DNA of 13,494 bases from Candidatus Babelota bacterium (lineage in GTDB: Bacteria; JAGOBX01), in NCBI GenBank assembly GCA_017999075.1, contig JAGOBX010000041.1, forward strand, positions 1-13,494, in the 5' to 3' direction. Shown here piece after piece: positions 12,301 through 13,494 of the stretch (positions within the stretch are counted from its first letter, which is position 1; every line of letters begins with the position of its first letter). The notes below the pieces were generated by a model. That model made no database searches, was not told where the DNA came from, and saw nothing but the letters and a program-made list of their open reading frames with translations. The position numbers were made by a program, and so were the translations under genes.

Positions 12301-13164
12301 GACAACAAAATAAACATTTTTACAGAATCTGAGAATAAAATTGATAAATCTACTATTGTATCAAGCGTTAAAGTTTCTATTCCTGGAGACTATGTTGATA
12401 CAGGCAATAATCAGAAAATAGTAATAACTTTATTAACTCCTGAAATAATTGAAACAGTTAATTCAAATATCAAAGATCCTTTCGGTGAAAAAATTGTGGG
12501 AAATAATATTGTAGTTCTTGATACGATACCGTATAACTCTTTGGTTAGTTTAAATAATCTTATTGCGGAAGGACAGGAAAGCAGGTTAAATAAAGAAGCT
12601 AATGTTATAATTGATTATCCTGATAAAAATAACGATGGCTGGATAGATAATATTAATTCTCCGGTTCCGGTAAGAGAAGAATGGCTTGCCGTATGGTATC
12701 GTGAAAATATTTCTGAAGAATGGAAGATTTATAATATGGAAAAAGTCAAATTCGATTATGAAAAAAATACTGTAAATATCAGCGTTTCGCATTTTACAAT
12801 GTATGCTTTGTTTACCATGTCTGAAGCTATGAATATGAATAATTCAATTGATAATGTTGTCGTATATCCTAATCCGTATATTCCTAATGGAGCTAATCCT
12901 AAACAAGGGAAGCCATATACTTCCAGCGATCCTGTTTCAGGAATTATATTTAACGGAATCAATGACGGAACAAAAATAGAAGTGTTTACTTTACGCGGAA
13001 AACTTGTTTGGGATGCAGTAGTTGATAATGCTGCTGCAGTTAATTGGAAATGCAGGTGGAATGTTAAAAATAATTCCGGAGAAGATGTTGCATCAGGATG
13101 GTATTTGTATGTTATTAATAAAAACGGAAATAGGAAAACAGGAAAAATTGCGGTTATTAGATAA
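292..13164 (+). CDS. Giant secreted multidomain protein with two clostripain-family (C11) peptidase domains and a type IX-like C-terminal domain
   Basis: The product is 4290 residues. In order it has: a signal peptide (1-28; hydrophobic 11-27, cleavage likely after Ala28); two N-terminal modules (29-185, 186-338); a C11 peptidase (340-725); a fibronectin-III-like fold apparently split by a jelly roll (726-962); the same series again (963-1921, second C11 at 1271-1661); an alternating X-Y beta-sandwich array (1922-2817); an Ig-like domain (2818-2915); Z-type Ig repeats mixed with cadherin-like and putative-Ig domains (2916-3755); an FN3-like domain (3756-3857); a pre-terminal region (3858-4183); and a FlgD-like sorting domain (4184-4290). 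His458/Cys512 and His1388/Cys1444 are the predicted dyads, with Asp510 and Asp1442 placed like the S1-pocket Asp of clostripain, predicting cleavage after Arg or Lys. Export through Sec and then a type IX-like system is inferred from the C-terminus and the PorV-like gene 75 bases downstream. Clostripain itself is far shorter (roughly 500 residues). Fold and peptidase family are well supported; substrate and biological role are unknown. Confidence 0.9.
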   Translation: MINYKPTFMRFFLIIILILFNFSVLIFADTIQINKNTDISTGKIYGGNVNFVVMSLNLTLSGGSAVADTITQFAIKNNGTMVNSTDVSKLSLWYDAGTTNYWDAGDTKIGDLSWNGVSSMWDTANCAIPLFPSVTTKIIITITIDTNSVIGRTFNAQIPKEMIVCLSGDTGPASNLINSGTQTVSLLQLEMEKLEDIASGYIYPSSANNTVMALSISGAANVTDTVVLFSLKNLGNMDNNDVDTVSLWYDSNGNNQWNSGDVYINSLTWQGSGVWSSNSVNIVMTSGSAKVLVTVTMKSGLTVGDTLQLQIITGSCSASIAGTGPVTSITNSGIKTASAGKKWTFMVYLDGDNNLEEDGVTDFTEMASVGSNDDFNIVVQFDRITGYSTLHGDWKNTQRFYVTAGMDPTTANAISDWGDGSGGGREVNMADTQVFVDFLNWTKNNYPADSYVLVMWNHGGGWRSRSAGSSQRNKAVVWDESTAGEPRIRMSDMRRAIEQTGMKFDIIGFDVCLAGMIEVAYELKDLAKVVVASPLTEPGGGWPYTEILTYLKNNPTTTSAAFGSTIVDEYNNSYPSGPVTQSAYNIGNINTFTALIDDFSEKLMAANIWADIKTQRTAMVESSDPITGTLGEMDDGDDGTNSANTGIDLKAFAAALSGKEANLTTSITNLSNGFSNFIINFKSRDTSNHNGLAIFFPRLINNPTHKYSMKFGQASKWDEFLRMYWSNETGKGPYNLSMTPLSDSSITGNYYVGWSGAKDANGINKYRLKEYKDAQILFIDNAENGLSGWTNTGFSVTDRYKNSGTYSFASGEGYSTTKKITKSISLPAGKNYLLTYWIYNDAGGDAVSVKVNSSSKKSYSVNTISEPLETVDLSSYAGQTITLEFSVVFDNSLGWDGEGVFIDDINIWSYVSVSTVADTISSASDSIYLTGKTPDAYMYTIAASDGTNWSNEYGFDTTVVVGLNIDTLGIIVSDSIMRTQQNITVSGVSVKTGLSSDVLTKFSVKNLGSVSSSDIDNMKLWFDSDNNSQYSTGDTYIGILSWNAGLSQWDTQSAVIRLVSGSANLIVTIDVNSIADVGETFQAQVPVNGITSQSLGDGPSTVKTEKAVKTVINLNFSLTKMYDAPTAKILPGAQNVTVLSVRATGSNPVDTITQFALKNIGNMNNVQIDSVALWFDANGNLTYDAADTYIGLLGWNAGLSCWDTGISGTSKIVLTSGAANIIVTICVDTPAAVQGDSFQANIEINCCTAELSGFGPSTAILNSGIKTVSTGKAWTFMVYMDADNDLEPSILADLVEMYSVGSNDDLNIVAQMDRITGYDGTSGDWINTQRFYVTSGLTPTTENAISDWGDGSGGREVNMADSMVMVDFVNWAISNYPAEKYALVVSNHGGGWRSKRSAADKSSKTRALIWDDSADGAPGMKMPDFRRALEKIGKKFDLIGFDVCLAGMAEVAYEIKDYAEVIVASQRTEPGSGYPYDAILTTLKTNAQTYTAEQLGTLIVDEYYNSTSGDNSTQAAYRTSRMSNLKTAIDNFADAICSANIWSEIRTARETIASNANGENEEMDDGDDDGDNSGIDLYHFAELLSATSNAGVNSAASNLKNEISQFLIRFKKHYTTSDYANPGPDWNGIAIFLPNENYNPVHDKAIAFGRDSSWTKFLRYYRTSMDGSGAGEPIELIMNPIQDLVADAAVTVEWYSAYDGNGLLNYRLTQFKGVDLLFSENFENGIGNWTNSGFGLTTLYKMSGSSYSLSSGTGYNTDNSITLTNSISLPAGKNIMLTYWNYNDFAYDGSNFYDSGTIQVSTDNGASWTGVKSIVTGKYVSEDYDAVDISAYSGQNIKVKIVFKTDNVLGWDGEGMFLDDIKIWSYTDKTTVADTIGNGTLLFTVTDLSNDTYMFTLEAEDVNNNMSNPVGYDTVVVLVALDTPIINSVLINNHTGGIYAIDSPVITADSSTNSGTVYFNGNTSNTLKLLVNWQSVSTMKSINSEDIFGNGILTDTTSADSWILNFSNVTGRYDTYAVISAVNYQNRVDTVLINFIADTYSPAVSLITPADTYYSNVSGIYFNWNNASDDKSGTKYYLLQISTVSNFSVIDSSVILTDTTGYYGSFSEGIYYWRVKLADRVNNLSSDTESVSRIFSVDMTKPVISGIYVYTVNQADSGYLYRNGLLSSLEEDTIWLNSNFSISERMDIVWTDLNKDSVAGSNIFGTAPVDTSSADSWILNYTSNVKFGDTIIIVSAYDKNGNTDTAKINFREDISAPSTPVLTSPANMTYINSDTNLVWNQSSDTQSGFKHYKLEIFDTYAVNQSEPIYSVITSSLSVQLPVYSLEANTYCWRVIAYDNVNNFDTSVAYNTFVIQNKVPVITNIILTSSQMNNLAFAGRINQDYKLNVDEDTVYYSNFASSSNITLNFCITWSNGDTIYYDTLYYNSGFATSSGYVTDTSTSTTQSNTITYTITRNVNYPDTKIIIAVYDKTDGDSDFAVINIAADTKVDNVTLVYPTDDYCTSNLKPLFKWNSVTSEKYGVSGYYLKICSNTQFKTFEQSVFTTDTNYTLLTNLSEGKHYWTVLAADTLGNISDTLSSSFVYDTIIIDSTPPSIDFVYIKSSSPEYLYYNNQTFNQPLNISNKRSENVYINGNHSMNLVLNAAFDDNNPEKIIFGKCYENSDSVYFTSYQDTCYYLSIGTSKGDTQILITVYDKSGLTDTVLIVIKEDKIVTYLPSLELPENLAQEVQFDTYFVWSSDADELSGISYFRVYADTEGTFAAPYSIDTTSFIIRTSDLIQESSLQTGDSVYWKVETFDKVGNSRMSSARSYRVRTDFTPPYYSDEKPENNSMPNNSASIISLKYNDLNGVDTRYVKLYVNSADVTSLSTVTATSISFETSGIYPHGEKVYVMAILGDIYNNTTTVQWSFTPIYKNVSADILKPDDNHNTSTRIINVSGTAGAVKTGNKLLVYLNDVNVNTVSLTADASLNATWSSTVSLTGYGDKIRVSVNDTFGRNAQDTIIVNYFESIGINITSPADNYDTLVGGIIISGTVKGVNSGDSVVLLRNGLNYDVYTFVSHTDTLWAIYTELPSQNVIFTARLNSSLFGQNIASVSITASYIDTPSVEIQSPVNNYDTKSSSLIFSGTTYNTLSNDEAIIYLNGTSVLNWNIDSKNGSWSKTLNLSGKSDVVSIYVTDAFGRTGCDTAIVSYYKIPEIEIKLPSSNSCTTLQSVTVSGTSLYSSVNDTVIIYKNGVVHSNYIITENNGSWSGTVSLSSSNDTILVKITDKFSQSSYDTIFLNYLNITSFSENEIINVYEDLTTQIQVVSTEKISNSIWSVNSGSNISVSVLEGETDYISITPKFDFTGTETLVLTLRYYPDLGNLAEYFVDTVQLSVNVMNTNDTPYFITEMPDTFVNVTKLFWLKVIGTDTDANSMTFSFNGSVPSGMTVNRVDDTSAIIQWTPSSQQVDSYFINIKVSDNYGYYSQKLFKITVNRPTVIISSPNNLDCTTVKEVKISGITVNSSNNDDIKIYKNNVLQSRVKLTADNGEWSGTVSLSSRADSVRVEIINRTTSVLYYADTITLNYLDILNDTVLLTEDSAGIFILSSTESSEYVEWSVLPGKYQTVKIIEGTADYVIDTPCIDCIGYDTLLLTATYFPDSPLRTRSISDSKIINVIIQNVNDKPYFTSSASLKNIEVSMLYTYLITASDTDNDKLTFDFYINLNNASITKISDTSAVLEWTPDKNQVGVQPVSVRVTDINGAYSIQTYNVLVEPRTLPVYNINSPVANNNTLELNWTRTSDTDIVYYYIYSADYDSGIGSIDVAKPLDTVPASVNSITLNNILKTGVEQMITVLPVDKNGITADINDGGFIVVKPELDNNCLVESKINFINGFKVSGDFLKVESFLVKGNVEKMSSIVFEYRKTGDTKWETMAVVSGSNVSNPIKNVKNITENGLSINWNISQFNEGSYQIRTVATDVNNLVEQNPMAIVIYIIKNNQAADYYSYKENGAEVISQTIFAGLAGDNKINIFTESENKIDKSTIVSSVKVSIPGDYVDTGNNQKIVITLLTPEIIETVNSNIKDPFGEKIVGNNIVVLDTIPYNSLVSLNNLIAEGQESRLNKEANVIIDYPDKNNDGWIDNINSPVPVREEWLAVWYRENISEEWKIYNMEKVKFDYEKNTVNISVSHFTMYALFTMSEAMNMNNSIDNVVVYPNPYIPNGANPKQGKPYTSSDPVSGIIFNGINDGTKIEVFTLRGKLVWDAVVDNAAAVNWKCRWNVKNNSGEDVASGWYLYVINKNGNRKTGKIAVIR
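376..846 (+). other. N-terminal module M1 (unnamed beta domain)
   Basis: Residues 29-185, first of four copies of a module of about 155 residues. Shared landmarks are a 'DTITQF-K-N-G' strand, a 'Leu-Trp-Tyr/Phe-Asp' strand, an Asp/Asn loop (Asp95 to Asp106 here), 'Leu-x-Trp-Asn/Gln-x', a 'GDGP'-like turn and a closing 'NSG-x-x-T-V-S'. I do not recognise a named family. The loop looks suited to calcium binding, and the domain likely acts as a structural spacer or prodomain before the peptidase. Confidence 0.6.
847..1305 (+). other. N-terminal module M2
   Basis: Residues 186-338, second copy of the M module. The Asp/Asn loop runs Asp250-Ser-Asn-Gly-Asn to Asp261. The module ends in 'NSGIKTAS', directly abutting the peptidase start at Gly340. 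The corresponding module before the second peptidase ends in nearly the same residues, so this junction is conserved. Confidence 0.6.
1309..2466 (+). other. C11 (clostripain-family) peptidase domain 1
   Basis: Residues 340-725. The domain opens with 'KKWTFMVYLDGDNNLE', the typical first strand of the family. His458 lies in 'NHGGGW' and Cys512 in 'FDVCLAGM', 54 residues apart; in clostripain the dyad His176/Cys231 is 55 apart. Asp510 precedes the Cys by two, as Asp229 does in clostripain, predicting basic P1 specificity. Residues 463-474, between His and Cys, are rich in Arg/Lys and may be a maturation loop. An acidic loop (Asp634-Asp-Gly-Asp-Asp-Gly) could bind calcium. The domain closes at 'FLRMYW'. 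All visible catalytic residues are intact. Confidence 0.9.
2617..3021 (+). other. Jelly-roll (MAM/concanavalin-like) domain 1, nested in an FN3-like fold
   Basis: Residues 776-910 run from 'ILFIDNAENGLSGWTNTGF' to 'WDGEGVFIDDINIWSY', the typical ends of a bacterial jelly roll of the kind that follows secreted peptidases. The flanks (about 734-775 and 911-962) read like the two halves of one fibronectin-III domain: 'YYVGWSGAKDANGINKYRL' before and 'DAYMYTIAASDGTNWSN' after. The jelly roll therefore appears to be inserted in a loop of the FN3 fold. It probably aids substrate or surface binding. Confidence 0.65.
3178..3627 (+). other. N-terminal-type module M3
   Basis: Residues 963-1112, third copy of the M module, with loop Asp1023-Ser-Asp-Asn-Asn to Asp1034. 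It lacks the 'NSGIKTVS' ending seen in M2 and M4 and instead reads 'EKAVKTVI'. That suits its position as the first module of the unit, as M1 also differs from M2 there. Confidence 0.6.
3628..4098 (+). other. N-terminal-type module M4
   Basis: Residues 1113-1269, fourth copy of the M module, with loop Asp1176-Ala-Asn-Gly-Asn to Asp1187 and the closing 'NSGIKTVS' directly before the second peptidase. It has an adjacent Cys pair and a further Cys in its second half, unusual in a protein otherwise poor in Cys. Confidence 0.6.
4102..5274 (+). other. C11 (clostripain-family) peptidase domain 2
   Basis: Residues 1271-1661. It opens 'KAWTFMVYMDADNDLE'. His1388 lies in 'NHGGGW' and Cys1444 in 'FDVCLAGM', 56 residues apart, with Asp1442 as the predicted S1 residue. 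The loop after the His (1393-1406) again holds many Arg/Lys residues although its sequence differs from copy 1. The acidic loop is longer (Asp1564 to Asp1571, mostly Asp and Gly). After the Cys, 'VASQRTEPGSGYPY' replaces 'VASPLTEPGGGWPY' of copy 1, so the substrate cleft may differ. The domain looks catalytically competent. Confidence 0.9.
5437..5889 (+). other. Jelly-roll domain 2, nested in an FN3-like fold
   Basis: Residues 1716-1866 run from 'LLFSENFENGIGNWTNSGF' to 'WDGEGMFLDDIKIWSY'. It is about 15 residues longer than copy 1, with an extra 'VSTDNGASWTGVKSI' strand pair that copy 1 has lost or never had. The same FN3-like half segments flank it (about 1674-1715 and 1867-1918), so the nested arrangement is older than the duplication. 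Confidence 0.65.
6055..8742 (+). repeat. Four alternating X-Y beta-sandwich pairs
   Basis: Residues 1922-2817. X domains start near 1922, 2142, 2359 and 2592, giving pair periods of 220, 217 and 233 residues (226 to the next domain). X carries a 'VYxNxNxS' strand, an 'IFG' segment, in copies 1 and 2 'SADSWILN', and a closing 'DTxxINFxxD'. Y carries 'SPAxxTY', 'LxWNxSSDxxSGxKYYxLxI', 'EGxYYWRVxAxDxxxN' and resembles FN3/Ig domains of bacterial surface proteins. X1 and X2 share 17 identical bases (6289-6305 and 6934-6950). The array is most likely an extended stalk; I do not recognise X as a named family. Confidence 0.75.
8743..9036 (+). other. Single Ig-like domain between the X-Y array and the Z repeats
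   Basis: Residues 2818-2915. 'PPYYSDEKPENNSMPNNSA' is followed by 'VKLYVNSADVTSLSTVTATS' and a closing 'WSF' strand. This is the pattern of bacterial Ig-like domains that carry a 'VxxxVNGxDVT' motif. It occurs once and separates two differently built repeat arrays. Confidence 0.55.
9037..9870 (+). repeat. Z-type Ig repeats Z1-Z3
   Basis: Residues 2916-3193, three repeats of about 92 residues (2916-3007, 3009-3100, 3101-3193). Each has a 'SPxxNxxT' start, a 'SGT' turn, 'VxxxxNG', mostly 'W' then 'L', and in Z1 and Z3 'VxDxFGRxxxDTxxVxY'. Z2 is the most diverged and lacks the final 'DT'. The style is that of bacterial Ig domains with a 'V-SGT-N-G' core. Two more Z copies lie downstream in a larger repeat. 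Confidence 0.7.
9871..10716 (+). repeat. Z-T-P block, copy 1
   Basis: Residues 3194-3475: a Z-type Ig repeat (3194-3283), a cadherin/tandem-95-like segment (3284-3383) that ends 'NDTPYF', and a putative-Ig domain (3384-3475) with 'GTDTDANSMTFSF' and 'AIIQWTPSSQQVDSYFINIKVSD'. The same three domains follow again in the same order with a period of 282 residues. Confidence 0.75.
10717..11556 (+). repeat. Z-T-P block, copy 2
   Basis: Residues 3476-3755: Z5 (3476-3566), T2 (3567-3663, ending 'NDKPYF') and P2 (3664-3755, with 'ASDTDNDKLTFDF' and 'AVLEWTPDKNQVGVQPVSVRVTD'). All three domains align with copy 1. The two copies have diverged well, so this is an old duplication, independent of the one that doubled the peptidase unit. 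Confidence 0.75.
11557..12840 (+). other. FN3-like domain and pre-terminal region with an EF-hand-like loop
   Basis: Residues 3756-4183. An FN3-like domain (3756-3857, 'LELNWTRTSDTDIVYYYIY') is followed by a beta-rich stretch that includes 'FEYRKTGDTKWETM' and 'GSYQIRTVATD'. Asp4111-Lys-Asn-Asn-Asp-Gly-Trp-Ile-Asp4119 fits the DxNxDGxI calcium-loop pattern. A 'VSHFTMYALF' strand (4165-4174) is of a type often found just before C-terminal sorting domains in surface proteins of candidate phyla. No enzyme motif was seen here. Confidence 0.5.
12841..13161 (+). other. C-terminal FlgD-like / type IX-like sorting domain
   Basis: Residues 4184-4290. 'VVVYPNPYIPNG' (Tyr4192-Pro-Asn-Pro) opens the domain, 'IIFNGINDGTKIEVFTLRGKLVW' forms the middle strands, and it ends 'GEDVASGWYLYVI' (4263-4275) and 'GKIAVIR' (4284-4290). 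This order is characteristic of C-terminal secretion domains of type IX systems and their FlgD-like relatives. It probably directs outer-membrane translocation, with cleavage or anchoring at the surface. Confidence 0.8.
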
Positions 13165-13226
13165 TTCGGGTTTTATGTTATAAATCAATGGTTAGCGTAA
13201 AATCAGGATTAATTTAAATAAATTGT

Positions 13227-13233
13227 GAAAGGA
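13227..13233 (+). promoter_or_regulatory. Ribosome binding site of the PorV-like gene
   Basis: GAAAGGA lies 6 bases before the ATG at 13240, a good Shine-Dalgarno match and spacing. The 75-base gap after the giant gene holds no convincing terminator hairpin, so read-through from the giant gene is possible. Confidence 0.75.
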
Positions 13234-13239
13234 CTTTTT

Positions 13240-13494
13240 ATGAAAAAAATCAGTTTAATATTTATAATAAACTTTTTTATTTATTCTGTAGTTTTTGCTT
13301 CTGGTTTTGGAACAAAAACAAGTGAATTTTTGAATTTGGGAGTCGGCGCCAGAGCATTAGGAATGAGTTCGGCATATACTGCAGCAGATGAAGATGTGTA
13401 TTCTGCATACTGGAATCCTGCAGGACTTGCTTCTTTGCAGTCAAGCCAAATTGCATTTATGCATAATAGTCTGCCCGAACGTATTTCTCAGGAT
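13240..13494 (+). CDS. PorV/PorQ-like outer-membrane protein (UPF0164 type), 5' part
   Basis: Only the first 85 residues lie in the window; the gene continues past the right edge. Residues 1-20 form a signal peptide (Lys2-Lys3, hydrophobic core, ending Val-Phe-Ala). The mature start carries 'SEFLNLGVGARALGMSSAYTA' and 'YWNPAGLA' (57-64), the hallmark N-terminus of the PorV/PorQ/UPF0164 group related to FadL-type beta barrels. In Bacteroidetes, PorV is the outer-membrane shuttle that carries type IX cargo from the translocon to the surface attachment complex. Lying 75 bases after a gene for a type IX-like cargo, on the same strand, it is likely its partner and possibly co-transcribed. UPF0164 proteins also occur without a known type IX link, so the exact role is inferred. 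Confidence 0.8.
   Translation, partial: MKKISLIFIINFFIYSVVFASGFGTKTSEFLNLGVGARALGMSSAYTAADEDVYSAYWNPAGLASLQSSQIAFMHNSLPERISQD

Noticed and set aside
13165-13239. Terminator between the two genes
   Set aside because: No GC-rich stem followed by a T run is visible in the 75 bases, so no terminator is called.
1-13494. CRISPR arrays, insertion sequences, tRNA or rRNA genes
   Set aside because: No short regular direct repeats with spacers, transposase motifs or RNA-gene signatures were seen. All the repetition is protein-domain repetition in one reading frame.

Overview
The window is dominated by one exceptionally long plus-strand gene (292-13164, 4290 codons, no internal stop). It is preceded by about 290 bases of very AT-rich DNA (50 G/C in 291 by hand count) and followed, after 75 bases, by the first 85 codons of a second gene that runs off the right edge. 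The standard bacterial code fits. The low G+C, Shine-Dalgarno sites, Sec signal peptides, giant Ig-type surface protein, 'YPNPY...GKIAVIR' C-terminal domain and PorV/UPF0164-type neighbour suggest a Gram-negative bacterium with an outer membrane. It probably belongs to an FCB-related or Elusimicrobia-like candidate lineage; the phylum cannot be settled from this window.

Layout of the giant protein (residues): signal peptide 1-28; a unit of about 930 residues that occurs twice in tandem (29-962 and 963-1921); a long array of beta-sandwich domains (1922-3857); a pre-terminal region with an EF-hand-like loop (3858-4183); and a FlgD-like/type IX-like sorting domain (4184-4290). Each tandem unit contains two copies of an unnamed module of about 155 residues with a Ca-loop-like Asp/Asn motif, then a complete clostripain-family (peptidase family C11) domain, then a fibronectin-III-like fold that appears to be interrupted by a jelly-roll domain. 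Both C11 copies keep the His/Cys dyad and the Asp two residues before the Cys. The array holds four alternating X-Y pairs with a period of 217-233 residues, one separate Ig-like domain, five Z-type Ig repeats, and a 280-residue Z-T-P block that is itself duplicated in tandem.

Working model (inference): the product is exported by Sec, crosses the outer membrane by a type IX-like route that reads the C-terminal domain, and is displayed or released as a double-headed, probably basic-residue-specific, calcium-associated cysteine protease on a long stalk. The adjacent PorV-like protein would be the outer-membrane partner. The arrangement resembles gingipains, which are also clan CD cysteine proteases exported by the type IX system, but it uses a different peptidase family present in two copies.
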